From Candidatus Babeliales bacterium (GTDB taxonomy: Bacteria > Babelota > Babeliae > Babelales > Vermiphilaceae), in assembly GCA_020050795.1 (NCBI GenBank), contig JAGVKD010000004.1:115979-179978 (forward strand): a DNA stretch of 64,000 nucleotides, written 5' to 3'. Made by a program: the position numbers and the translations under genes. Shown here in pieces: positions 50,872 to 59,079 of this stretch. The stretch's first letter is position 1. The number at the start of each line of letters is the position of its first letter. The notes under the pieces are model-generated. The model was not told where the DNA came from. It worked only from the letters and a program-made list of their open reading frames with translations, and did not search any database.

Positions 50872-50889
50872 TATTTCGTGAAGACCAGA

Positions 50890-51192
50890 CTATTTGCTAC
50901 GACGAGCTTTGCGTTTTGGTCTTGCTTTCATCGGACGCTTGCTGCCTTCAGCTGGAGCTGCTTTAGCAACTTTTTTACGTCTAGATTTGCGTTTTGCAGA
51001 TTTACGTTTAGTTGTTTTACGCTTTGCTGTTTTACGTTTAGCTGTTTTACGCTTTGCAGATTTACGTTTAGTTGTTTTACGTTTAGCTGTTTTGCGTTTA
51101 GTTGTTTTACGCTTTACAGATTTACGTACTGTGCGTTTTTTAGCTGTAGACTTACGACGGGTCGTAGCCTTTTTGCGTTTTTTAACTGCCAT
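50890..51192 (-). CDS. histone H1-like Lys/Arg-rich DNA-binding protein
   Basis: 100 residues with AAAAAGGAG before the ATG. Roughly half the residues are Lys or Arg. From about 20 to 70 it is an array of five-residue units of the form K-R-K-T/S-T/A (for example KRKTTKRKTAKRKTTKRKSA), followed by RRKKVAKAAPAEG and a basic tail. This is the composition of H1-tail-like proteins such as chlamydial Hc1/Hc2 and other bacterial KR-rich proteins that compact DNA. The DNA shows a matching 15-bp periodicity. A role in nucleoid condensation, perhaps linked to a developmental cycle, is inferred from chlamydial analogy. Confidence 0.75.
   Translation of the reverse strand: MAVKKRKKATTRRKSTAKKRTVRKSVKRKTTKRKTAKRKTTKRKSAKRKTAKRKTAKRKTTKRKSAKRKSRRKKVAKAAPAEGSKRPMKARPKRKARRSK
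50990..51140. repeat. 15-bp coding tandem repeat in the H1-like gene
   Basis: About ten imperfect 15-bp units alternating TTTACGTTTAGCTGT-type and TTTACGCTTTGCAGA-type sequence on the plus strand. They encode the K-R-K-T/S-T/A pentapeptide on the minus strand. There are no spacers, so this is not a CRISPR array. Confidence 0.8.
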
Positions 51193-51514
51193 GGGATCTC
51201 CTTTTTGGGTTACCGGTAAAAACTTCCTTTTTCACAACTATCCCAAACTACATGGGAATACATACTCAAGTTCAGGGTAATTAATTTGTATTCAAAAAAT
51301 CAATAAATTTAAGAAAAAAATAATTCTTAAGATCCAGATTGATAATTTTCCCCCTAAAACAAGCAGTTTGTTGAGTTGTGAATTTTTAAAAACGAGAGCA
51401 TTGACTGGTGAAGTCGGTTTTGAGCGGCGGTGCTCTATCTGTACTTTTTGCCGCTACATCGTATAATTAGACTGTTGATTAATATGTTTCACCCAATGCA
51501 AAACGGTTAATTTG
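51193..51514. other. 322-bp divergent region between H1-like gene and proS
   Basis: AT-rich. It holds a 7-bp inverted repeat (51309-51315 with 51324-51330) and a perfect TATAAT at 51462-51467, 47 bp before the proS start, without a good -35 at 17 bp. No gene is visible. The promoter of the H1-like gene could not be placed. Confidence 0.4.
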
Positions 51515-52936
51515 ATGAGTACATTGCCTGATATTAAAAAGGACTTTTCAGGGTGGTATCAAGAAATTGTCTACCAAGCAGAATTGGCAGATCAGGCGCC
51601 CGTACGTGGTACAATGGTTATCCGGCCCTATGGCAATGCATTGTGGGAAAATATTAAAAGTCGTCTTGATCAGCGCATCAAAGAGACTGGGCATGAAAAT
51701 GCCATCTTTCCACTCTTTATTCCTGAATCATTCCTCAAGCGTGAAGCAGCCCACATCGAAGGGTTTGCTCCCGAGCTTGCAGTGGTTACTCATGCGGGCG
51801 GGAAAAAATTAGAAGAGCCTCTCGTAGTTCGTCCAACATCAGAAACAATTATCCATGCTATGTTTGCCAAGTGGATCCGCTCATGGCGTGATCTACCTTT
51901 AAAGATTAATCAGTGGGCAAACGTTGTTCGTTGGGAAATGCGCCCGAGGGCTTTTCTACGCACGACTGAATTTTTCTGGCAAGAAGGTCATACTGCACAT
52001 GCCACCTATCAAGAGGCAGAGGAAGAGGCCTATAAGATGCTTCGTGAGTATGTTGACCTGTGCGAAAATTGGCTGGCCATTCCTGTGGTTGCAGGAGAAA
52101 AAACGGCAAGTGAACGATTCCCTGGTGCCGAAAAAACACTGACCTTTGAGGGTATCATGCCAGATGGCAAAGCACTGCAGATGGGAACTTCGCATGTGCT
52201 TAATCAAAGTTTTGCCAAAGTTGCTGATATGAAATTCCAAGATAAAGACGGTGCTATTGCCTACCCATATCTGACTAGTTGGGGAACAACAACTCGCCTA
52301 GTTGGTGCTGTGGTTATGGTTCATGGTGATGAAAAAGGTCTTATTCTTCCTCCAAAAATTGCGCCATTCCAAGTGGTGATTATTCCTATCTTGATCAAAA
52401 ATAAAGACAATGCGATGACGCTCGCTGCCGCACAAAAAATGGCAGAAGACTTCAAGCAGGCAGGCATTCGCTGCAAGGTGGACGCTGATGATACCAAAAC
52501 ACCGGGCGCAAAATTTTTCCATTGGGAGATGAAAGGTGTTCCACTGCGCATCGAAATTGGTCCACGTGATCTAGAGGCAAATCAGGCGATTGTGGCGGAT
52601 CGACTCGGTCTTGCCAAGGAACCAGTTACGCTTGACGGCTTGACCACGCACGTGTCATCTCGCTTGGAAATTATCCAGCAAGCGATGTTCAAACGTGCGG
52701 TAGAAAGCCGAGCATCTTTGTGGCGCAAGGGTGAAAAATTATCCGAATTCGGTCCAAAATTAGCGGAAGAGAATTGCTTCTATCAGACTGGTTGGTGTGG
52801 TGATCCTGCATGTGAGCAACAGCTCAAGCAGTATAAATCCTTTACCCGCTGCCTATTGGAAGAGAAAACGTTCAAAGAATGTTTTGTGTGTGATAGGCCA
52901 AACCTACGCGACGTTCTAGTAGCAAAATCATATTAA
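51515..52936 (+). CDS. proS: prolyl-tRNA synthetase, eukaryote/archaea-type
   Basis: 473 residues from ATG 51515 (a TTG directly before it is less likely). This is the short class of ProRS without the editing insertion, with the extra C-terminal domain found in archaeal and eukaryotic enzymes and in some bacteria. Motif 2 reads RWE followed by LRTTEFFWQEGHTAH; motif 3 region has TSWGTTTRLVGAVVMVHGD. The C-terminal part has clustered Cys (CFYQTGWCGDPAC and ECFVCDRPN) typical for the zinc-binding C-domain. It charges tRNA-Pro. It stands between its own promoter region and a strong terminator. Confidence 0.95.
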   Translation: MSTLPDIKKDFSGWYQEIVYQAELADQAPVRGTMVIRPYGNALWENIKSRLDQRIKETGHENAIFPLFIPESFLKREAAHIEGFAPELAVVTHAGGKKLEEPLVVRPTSETIIHAMFAKWIRSWRDLPLKINQWANVVRWEMRPRAFLRTTEFFWQEGHTAHATYQEAEEEAYKMLREYVDLCENWLAIPVVAGEKTASERFPGAEKTLTFEGIMPDGKALQMGTSHVLNQSFAKVADMKFQDKDGAIAYPYLTSWGTTTRLVGAVVMVHGDEKGLILPPKIAPFQVVIIPILIKNKDNAMTLAAAQKMAEDFKQAGIRCKVDADDTKTPGAKFFHWEMKGVPLRIEIGPRDLEANQAIVADRLGLAKEPVTLDGLTTHVSSRLEIIQQAMFKRAVESRASLWRKGEKLSEFGPKLAEENCFYQTGWCGDPACEQQLKQYKSFTRCLLEEKTFKECFVCDRPNLRDVLVAKSY

Positions 52937-52938
52937 AT

Positions 52939-52972
52939 AGAAAGAGGCCCCGAAAAATCGGGGCCTCTTTCT
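52939..52972. terminator. bidirectional terminator after proS
   Basis: A perfect 15-bp stem (52939-52953 with 52958-52972) with an AAAA loop, between the convergent proS and the gene ending at 52988. Confidence 0.87.
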
Positions 52973-52987
52973 ATTTGCGTATCAATT

Positions 52988-53506
52988 TTAGTCTTGATCG
53001 GCTAGATCTTCCTCAGCTTCTTCAGCGGCTTTTTTACGATTCATTTTTTTTGTTTCTTTTTCCATCTTTTTCTTTTGTTCTTTTGCTTCTTTTACTTCTT
53101 TTTTTTCTTGGTATTCTTTTAAGCCAATTTTAGATTCTGGGTATTGGCTGTGAATGAATGGAACATTACCAGCCTTAGTTTCTTTGAGGCCAATATCATA
53201 GTTGCCTTGTTTCAAATCAAATACTTTTTTAATAGTAGTATCTGATTCATCTTGAACATACCATACGGTAACTTCTAGAGAGCTTTTATCTTTACCAAGT
53301 TTAAAACATGTTTGTTCATTTTGAGCAAGGCCAGACCTGAATTTAGCAAGTCCTCGTTTTGTCTTTTGAATGATACCATCTTTACCGCCTCGGACTACTC
53401 GTAGCTTAGCTTTGTCACTGACGTTTTTTACACATACGCGTGGCGCATCATTTGCAAGTGCGCTTTGTGCCAGCACTGCTAAACCGAGTATGAACATTCT
53501 TTTCAT
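52988..53506 (-). CDS. hypothetical secreted protein with charged C-terminal coil
   Basis: 172 residues; signal peptide MKRMFILGLAVLAQSALA cut before NDAP; AAGGAT precedes the ATG. Residues about 20-125 form a probable beta-rich domain with two Cys (VCVKNVSDKAK, QTCFKLGKDKS) that could form a disulfide. From about 130 to the end the chain is nearly all Lys and Glu (KEYQEKKEVKEAKEQKKKME and following), a single charged helix, with an acidic end. No family is recognised. It is transcribed alone. Confidence 0.65.
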   Translation of the reverse strand: MKRMFILGLAVLAQSALANDAPRVCVKNVSDKAKLRVVRGGKDGIIQKTKRGLAKFRSGLAQNEQTCFKLGKDKSSLEVTVWYVQDESDTTIKKVFDLKQGNYDIGLKETKAGNVPFIHSQYPESKIGLKEYQEKKEVKEAKEQKKKMEKETKKMNRKKAAEEAEEDLADQD

Positions 53507-53632
53507 ACATTATCCTTCTGTTTGTTTATGAATAAAATACATCAACTATCTCCTATCATCATACAATCAGCTGAGGCAATAAAAAGCATATTTTTATAAA
53601 AATAGATATATTTATGTCTCCCTATTATTTTA

Positions 53633-53652
53633 ACCCCGGGGTAAGGTATAAT
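53633..53652 (+). promoter_or_regulatory. xer promoter with a GC palindrome
   Basis: A perfect TATAAT (53647-53652) preceded 4 bp upstream by the palindrome ACCCCGGGGT (53633-53642), where the spacer of a normal promoter would be. The -35 region is poor. A related ATTTTAACCCC element lies before the GH1 gene. Confidence 0.45.
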
Positions 53653-53679
53653 GGGCCAAACAAGCAAAGGAGGGAGCAG

Positions 53680-54573
53680 ATGAAGAATAGTGATTACACC
53701 ACACGGTTTGAAGCGTATCTTTTAACCGAAAAACGTGTGTCAGACAACACATTCGGTGCATATAAAAAAGATATTGAACAGCTGAGTGAGTTTCTAGGAG
53801 AAAGACTTCTCACTGAAATTGACGTGGCAGATCTGAAATCCTTTTTAAAAGAATTGCATGATCAGGGAATTTCCGCACGAAGCTTAGCTCGTAAAATATC
53901 CACATTAAAAGCTTTCTTTCGATATCTCAATACCCGTTTTGAGATTGAAAATATTTCTAAAGATCTACGCTTTCCACGTCTGGAAAAAAAATTACCACGC
54001 TATCTAACTGAACAGGAAATAAAACAGCTATTCATTCAAGCGGAAAAAGACCGTTCTGCATTGGGAGAACGTAACAGAGTGATGCTGTATTTGATGTATG
54101 TGTCAGGGATGCGTGTTACAGAATTGGTACAGTTAAAAACAGGCAGTGTGCATTTTGATACTGGGGTTATTCATATAGAAGGCAAAGGTGGAAAGCAGCG
54201 TGTCGTACCAATTTCTCATGGTATGTGTTCAATGCTGTCCAATTTTTTGCAGCATGTGCACCCACAGCTGACTAAAAAACAAAAAACAAATTTTTTATTT
54301 CCGGTGATCTATGGACGCAAGGTGAAACCGCTTACGCGCCAATCATTTTGGAGTATAATAAAGAGCATTTGGAAAAAAACGGGAAGTAAAAAAGATATAT
54401 CTCCGCACCAATTGCGTCATTCTCTGGCCACGCACATGCTCAAAAATGGTGCCGATTTACGCTCGCTACAAATGTTGCTTGGGCATGAAAATGTGTCTAC
54501 AGTACAAATTTATACGCACGTTGAAAAAAGTCATTTGCGTAATGTGTATGACAAGAAACATCCGCGTTCTTAA
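53680..54573 (+). CDS. tyrosine recombinase XerC/XerD
   Basis: 297 residues from ATG 53680, which has a perfect AGGAGG 8 bp upstream; the frame is open 22 codons earlier without a site. N-terminal SAM-like domain (about 5-90) and catalytic domain with all the active residues: Arg145 in VSGMRVTEL, Lys near 169-172 in EGKGGKQRV, His243 and Arg246 in SPHQLRHSLATHML, His269 in LLGHENVST and Tyr278 in QIYTHV. Xer proteins resolve chromosome dimers at dif with FtsK, whose gene is at 12149. XerC and XerD cannot be told apart here; it could also be the single XerH/XerS type. Confidence 0.92.
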   Translation: MKNSDYTTRFEAYLLTEKRVSDNTFGAYKKDIEQLSEFLGERLLTEIDVADLKSFLKELHDQGISARSLARKISTLKAFFRYLNTRFEIENISKDLRFPRLEKKLPRYLTEQEIKQLFIQAEKDRSALGERNRVMLYLMYVSGMRVTELVQLKTGSVHFDTGVIHIEGKGGKQRVVPISHGMCSMLSNFLQHVHPQLTKKQKTNFLFPVIYGRKVKPLTRQSFWSIIKSIWKKTGSKKDISPHQLRHSLATHMLKNGADLRSLQMLLGHENVSTVQIYTHVEKSHLRNVYDKKHPRS

Positions 54574-54611
54574 TAATATTTGTAAAAAAATAATTATCAG
54601 CAAACGCATCT

Positions 54612-54639
54612 TTAACATTTTGTGATCAAATACTATACT
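54612..54639 (+). promoter_or_regulatory. dnaN promoter
   Basis: TTAACA (54612-54617), 16-bp spacer, TATACT (54634-54639), about 60 nt before the dnaN ATG. The gap also has three TTATCAG/CTGATAA copies. Confidence 0.6.
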
Positions 54640-54700
54640 GATAATCTATTAATATTGTTATCAGAATTATTTCAGCTGGGTCCGAAGAAAGGATTGTTGG

Positions 54701-55822
54701 ATGGAAAATAAATTTGTTATTGAGCAAAAGCAGCTGCTTGCGATTCTTTCGTCGATGCAGCCAATTTGTGCAAAAAGAACTACGCTTGATACAACATCAA
54801 CTATTTTGTTTCAAGTTGGACACAAAGAGTTAGTGTTGAAAAGCACCGATTTAGAAATAAGTTTGCAGTCGAGTTACTTACTCAAAGATAGTGATATCAC
54901 CGAGCCACGTTCCTTCTTAGTCTCGGGGCGACGTATTTTTGACTTAGTCAAAGAACTAGAAGGTGATATCACTTTTATCTTATCTGAACAGCAGCTTGTA
55001 CTCGAAGCTGGTACAGTGAATCTTTCTTTGAATATCAAAGATCCCGCAGATTTTCCTCCGTTCCCAGAACGTATTGAAAATTTGATGCAAATTGATTCAC
55101 CATTTTTGCTTGAATTATTGGGTAAGGTTGCCTTCTTAATTCCGCAAAATAATGCTAATCCTGCACTCAATGGTTTGTACCTTGAAATTGATAAAAAAGA
55201 ATTCAAGATGACAACTACTGATGGACACTGTTTGGCACAAGTGCGCTCAGAAGAATATACCCTGGATGAACCAAAGAAATGGTTGTTACCACGCCGTGCG
55301 GTTTTTGAAGTTAAGAAGCTCCTCGAAAGCTCGCAAGATGAACACGTTTTTCTCGGGGTGTGTGGTAATCAGCTTGTATTTTCAGGTGAGTCGTTCAATT
55401 TCTTTAGCAAATTGCTTGGTGACCAATTTCCAAAATATGCCGGGATTCTTGAAAAAAAAGAATTCGTGCCAGCGCGCGTTGATCGTTCGCATTTGATAAA
55501 AACATTGCGCCGATCATCCTGTTTGCTTTCAGGCAAATTTATAGCAACACAATTTGGGTTTGCGCCAGATAGCATCAAAGTTTCGATGCAAAACAAAGAA
55601 GTGGGACAGCTAGAGGAAGAAGTTCCGCTTACAGAATTCGTGGGTGCTCAGTTGGATATCCGCTTTTATGCGCCATACCTCTTGAATGGTTTACAGGTTT
55701 TTGGAGAAGATTCGATTCAGTTTTATCTGAAGAATTCTGCCAAACCGATTGTGTTCGAAAGCAGTGGTAATAAATATAATTTCCTTTATTTAGTTATGCC
55801 TGTAGCACAAACGAATGGCTGA
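54701..55822 (+). CDS. dnaN: DNA polymerase III beta sliding clamp
   Basis: 373 residues. The three-domain clamp shows the usual landmarks: NKFVIEQKQLLAILSSMQPI, TTLDTTSTILFQV, LVSGRRIFDLVKEL, NNANPALNGLYLEI with MTTTDGHCLAQV, and the C-terminal LVMPVAQTNG (normally L-V-M-P-x-R). The clamp holds the replicase on DNA. AAAGGATTG precedes the ATG. Its last 8 bp overlap recF. dnaA is not upstream, although dnaA-dnaN-recF is a common order; a Xer recombinase takes that place. Confidence 0.95.
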   Translation: MENKFVIEQKQLLAILSSMQPICAKRTTLDTTSTILFQVGHKELVLKSTDLEISLQSSYLLKDSDITEPRSFLVSGRRIFDLVKELEGDITFILSEQQLVLEAGTVNLSLNIKDPADFPPFPERIENLMQIDSPFLLELLGKVAFLIPQNNANPALNGLYLEIDKKEFKMTTTDGHCLAQVRSEEYTLDEPKKWLLPRRAVFEVKKLLESSQDEHVFLGVCGNQLVFSGESFNFFSKLLGDQFPKYAGILEKKEFVPARVDRSHLIKTLRRSSCLLSGKFIATQFGFAPDSIKVSMQNKEVGQLEEEVPLTEFVGAQLDIRFYAPYLLNGLQVFGEDSIQFYLKNSAKPIVFESSGNKYNFLYLVMPVAQTNG

Positions 55823-56918
55823 TCAAAAAAAAGCATTACAAATAACACACATAGAGCTGAAAAATTTTCGTTGTTTTGATTCATTCACATTGGATATTAA
55901 AGAGCCCGTTGTGCTTTTTGAAGGCATCAATGGAATAGGTAAAACAACATTGCTTGAAGCGTTGCACTATGTGTGTTATTTGCGTTCTTTTCGTACCCAC
56001 ACACCGCGAGAACTTATTCGATTTGGACAAGATGCTTTCTTTGTAAAAGTTGATGTGCAAAACATAGTGCATGGGCAACCATTCCAGCATGAAATTCAAG
56101 TTGGCTTTAGCCATGGCAAACGTGTGGTGAAGGTGGATGGCCGCTCAATTTCTTCCTACAAAGAATTAATGCAGCATATTCGCGTGATCAGTCTGACTGA
56201 GGATGATTTGGCTTTGATCAAAGAGGGGCCGCACTATAGGCGCGCATTTTTGGATCATGCAGTACTTTTGACCAATCCAGACTATGCACTGCTTATTAAA
56301 GAGTTTCGGCAGGTTGTGGATAATCGTAATGCGCTTCTTCAACAACGGTCGCTCCATGGTAGCCTCTATGAGGTTCTCACCGAACAATTATGGCAAAAAT
56401 CGATTCTAATCCAACAAGCCCGCACCATGGCACTCGCATCACTGGCCGATTCCGTTCAATTGGTTATAGAGCGATATTTTGACGATGGAGTTCGTTTGAC
56501 CTTTAGCTACCACCCTAAAAAGGGTCCATATAGCTCATTCGATTCTTTTTTGAATGACAATCAAGGGCTCAAGCAGGAGGAGGCCCGTTATGGTCGATCT
56601 CTCTTTGGTGCTCACCTAGATGATTTTGTGATACACTTCCAAGACAAACATTCACGAGCTTTCGCCTCTCGGGGGCAACAGAAACTTACCGTGCTTCTTC
56701 TTAAGATAGCTCAAGTGGTTTCTCTCTCTGAATTTGAGAGTGGCGCCGTCTTTCTCCTTGATGATTTTATGACCGACTTTGATATGGATCGCTCACGGCG
56801 CTTGATTCAGGGGTTGATGGATCTCAATGCCCAGCTTGTGCTGACATCGCCAATCCAGGGGGGAGAGTTGTTTCGGGAGCTTGCCGGTAGGGGAGCCCAG
56901 GTTCAATCTCTCACCTAG
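55815..56918 (+). CDS. recF: DNA replication and repair protein RecF
   Basis: 367 residues. P-loop FEGINGIGKTTLLEAL (about 35-50), HIELKNFRCF at the start, ARGQQK-type signature present as ASRGQQKLTVLLLK, and Walker B LLDDFMTDFD. RecF loads RecA on gaps with RecO and RecR. It overlaps dnaN by 8 bp, so translation is coupled. No gyrase genes follow. Confidence 0.95.
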   Translation: MADQKKALQITHIELKNFRCFDSFTLDIKEPVVLFEGINGIGKTTLLEALHYVCYLRSFRTHTPRELIRFGQDAFFVKVDVQNIVHGQPFQHEIQVGFSHGKRVVKVDGRSISSYKELMQHIRVISLTEDDLALIKEGPHYRRAFLDHAVLLTNPDYALLIKEFRQVVDNRNALLQQRSLHGSLYEVLTEQLWQKSILIQQARTMALASLADSVQLVIERYFDDGVRLTFSYHPKKGPYSSFDSFLNDNQGLKQEEARYGRSLFGAHLDDFVIHFQDKHSRAFASRGQQKLTVLLLKIAQVVSLSEFESGAVFLLDDFMTDFDMDRSRRLIQGLMDLNAQLVLTSPIQGGELFRELAGRGAQVQSLT

Positions 56919-57263
56919 TCATTGACACTTTGAATCAATAAGGCTTTAAATTATTATGTTTTTTTGCTCTTTAGCTTGACAGTATGACATGGCTGATATA
57001 GATTATTTGAGAAATGAAAGAGAAAAAAGCCCTATAAATCAGCTTATTAGAATTTGAAAAAGTTGACTTTTATGCAATAACGGGTACTCTTAAATACATC
57101 GAAATGGCTGTGATTTAAAGCGCCTTTTCGATCTTAATTAGGCTTCATTACTACTCTCCTTTTTTCCATCGCACTGATGTTTCATCGGTGCGGTGGTTTT
57201 TTATGGGTCTTTTTAGTACAATTTGGGTTCTGTTCAAGCTTTAAAGATGCGCAGGAGACCCCT
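56919..57263. other. 345-bp intergenic region before the Nudix gene
   Basis: No supported gene; the frame open from 57177 before the Nudix start has no conserved sequence. Two promoter-like pairs are seen: TTGACA near 56976 without a good -10 and TTGACT near 57063 with TACTCT 16 bp later. No terminator for recF was found. Confidence 0.4.
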
Positions 57264-57803
57264 ATGAAAAGAGACCAGCTTATCAACTTACTTTCCCATT
57301 ATTTTCCCGTCGATGGCAGAGAACTTGCCTATAAAGATATGATGCTCGATTTTGCCAGGGCATATCAGGATTGCTTTGAGCGTTCTTTAAAGGCAGGGCA
57401 TTTTACAGCCTCAGCCTGGCTGCTCAATAAGGACCATTCGAAGGCATTGCTTATGCATCATGCAAAATTGGATAAATGGTTCCAGCTTGGGGGTCATTGT
57501 GATGGCGAATCGGATTTGTTAGCCGTGGCGGTCAAGGAGGCTCAGGAGGAGTCGGGGATAAAGGCTATCGGGTCATTGTCAGATCAAATTTTTGATATCG
57601 ATGTTCATTTGATTCCGGCACGAAAAGATGAGCCGACTCACTACCATTATGATGTTCGCTTTTTGTTAGGCGTAATGAGCAATGAGGACGTGATCCAAAA
57701 TAGCGAATCGAAAGAATTACGTTGGATCGAAAAGGACGTATCGGCCTTGCCAACGGAGAGCCCATCGGTGGCGCGAATGTTCAATAAGTGGTTGAGCTTA
57801 TAG
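57264..57803 (+). CDS. Nudix hydrolase
   Basis: 179 residues from ATG 57264 with AGGAG 7 bp upstream; an earlier open start at 57177 lacks a site. The Nudix box is at 77-99 (GHCDGESDLLAVAVKEAQEE then SGI), matching G-x5-E-x7-RE-x2-EE-x-G except that Lys replaces the Arg of RE. Nudix enzymes cleave nucleoside diphosphates linked to another group. Nearby segments LLMHHAKLDKWFQLGG and HYHYDVRFLLGV resemble the branch annotated as general NUDIX or isopentenyl-type, but substrate cannot be told. Confidence 0.87.
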   Translation: MKRDQLINLLSHYFPVDGRELAYKDMMLDFARAYQDCFERSLKAGHFTASAWLLNKDHSKALLMHHAKLDKWFQLGGHCDGESDLLAVAVKEAQEESGIKAIGSLSDQIFDIDVHLIPARKDEPTHYHYDVRFLLGVMSNEDVIQNSESKELRWIEKDVSALPTESPSVARMFNKWLSL

Positions 57804-57904
57804 CGTAAGAATAACGGCAGACCGGAAGAGCTGTGTTTTACCGATTAGTTGAACATATCTGAATGTTAACATAATATTCATTATGCGCTATGTGCGCATT
57901 CTCT

Positions 57905-58387
57905 CTAATTATCGGATGATACGATTAGCACGGGAATCTGGTGACATATGCCGTGGAGCTCGAGGCCTTCGATGAACGTACTAAACCATGCCTTGGATAC
58001 CATGATTTCATCCAGCTCGATCCAAATAAAATCATAGTAAAAATGGTTCATAAAGAAGTCTTCCAGTCGCGCATTATTGAGCGTGCTGAGGTATCCACAA
58101 TCGGTCAATTGTTCATACATATCTATGATGTTTTTGTCATTCGAAACGGCATCTGCCGATAGGCACCCAACTTCATGATAGACAAGCAATGTGTCTAAAA
58201 AAGTTGATATCCAAATTCGGCCCTGCTGCATCGTCGGAACTCGCAAAAATTGGAACCCCGAACTGAGGAGTTTTTCCTCAAAAATGAGAATATCTTTGTC
58301 TGAAAGTGGCGCACTGATTCTTGTCGCATCTCTCGATTGAGATACTACCCTTTCCGACCAGCGCTGCCCTTGTTGGACACGTTGCAT
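57905..58387 (-). CDS. hypothetical protein
   Basis: 160 residues with GGGGGAG 4 bp before the ATG. Not recognised. There is no signal peptide or membrane span. Residues 1-35 are polar and basic; the middle has KDILIFEEKLLSSGFQFLRV; the end (about 115-160) is aromatic and acidic (FYYDFIWIELDEIMVSKAWF) and finishes ICHQIPVLIVSSDN, a beta-strand-like end reminiscent of receiver-type folds, though the conserved Asp cluster is not obvious. It lies 85 bp downstream of ruvC on the same strand. Confidence 0.55.
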   Translation of the reverse strand: MQRVQQGQRWSERVVSQSRDATRISAPLSDKDILIFEEKLLSSGFQFLRVPTMQQGRIWISTFLDTLLVYHEVGCLSADAVSNDKNIIDMYEQLTDCGYLSTLNNARLEDFFMNHFYYDFIWIELDEIMVSKAWFSTFIEGLELHGICHQIPVLIVSSDN

Positions 58388-58472
58388 CGGCTCCCCCTTT
58401 GTCTTCCCCCTCTATTCCTGATTGAAGCATACCGTTCAGCTAGGCAAGAATGCAATATTTTAGCCTAATAGT

Positions 58473-58970
58473 TTAGTTTTCCTGATTTAGAGCAAGTAGC
58501 CGCTTGTTTACCCAAAGACCGCATAGAGTCACGGCCAATGCATCGGTAACATCAAGTTTTTCGGGGGTAATAAGCCGAGGAAAGAGCTGCATAATGACCC
58601 TGGCAACTTGTTCCTTGCTTGCCCCACCAAAACCCGTTACAGATTGTTTCACTTGCGTGGGGGCAAATTCGAGCAATTCTGCCCCATTTTTATGGGCTAG
58701 AAGGTATAAAATTCCTCTCAAATACCCCAACTTGAGGAAGTTTTGAGCATTTTTGCCCAAGAACGGTGTCTCCAATGCCACATCCGTTACCTGCCAATGG
58801 ACTATTTTTTCGAGAAAAAAGTCATGGAAAATACTGATACGCTCAGAAAGATGCTTTGATGGGGGTAATTTGAGATAGCCATGATCAAGTAAAAAGGATT
58901 TATTTCCCTCTTTTTTCAATACACCAAATCCCGTAACACGGAACCCAGGATCCACTCCAAGTACTACCAT
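58473..58970 (-). CDS. ruvC: Holliday junction resolvase RuvC
   Basis: 165 residues from ATG 58970; the ATG two codons earlier is only 2 bp from AAAGGAG, while this one is 8 bp away and gives the canonical M-x-x-L-G-x-D start. Catalytic acids: Asp7 in GVDPGFRVTGFG, Glu67 in ALETPF, Asp140 and Asp143 in LDVTDALAVTLC. RuvC cuts four-way junctions made by RecA and moved by RuvAB. ruvA and ruvB are not in the window. Confidence 0.93.
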   Translation of the reverse strand: MVVLGVDPGFRVTGFGVLKKEGNKSFLLDHGYLKLPPSKHLSERISIFHDFFLEKIVHWQVTDVALETPFLGKNAQNFLKLGYLRGILYLLAHKNGAELLEFAPTQVKQSVTGFGGASKEQVARVIMQLFPRLITPEKLDVTDALAVTLCGLWVNKRLLALNQEN

Positions 58971-59025
58971 CTTCATATCTCCTTTAATAAGAGATACAAA
59001 GTTAGCAGGCTTTAAGAAATAAAAA

Positions 59026-59060
59026 AAAGGCCCCCCGATCTATTAAGTCGGGAGGCCTTT
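59026..59060 (-). terminator. terminator after the HtrA-type gene
   Basis: A 13-bp stem with one mismatch (59026-59038 with 59048-59060) and eight T on the minus strand, just after the stop at 59080. Confidence 0.85.
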
Positions 59061-59079
59061 GATTCTGTTTTATCTCTTA

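Noticed and set aside
50990..51140. Regular short repeats resembling a CRISPR array
   Set aside because: The 15-bp units have no spacers and encode a basic pentapeptide repeat in an expressed-looking gene.
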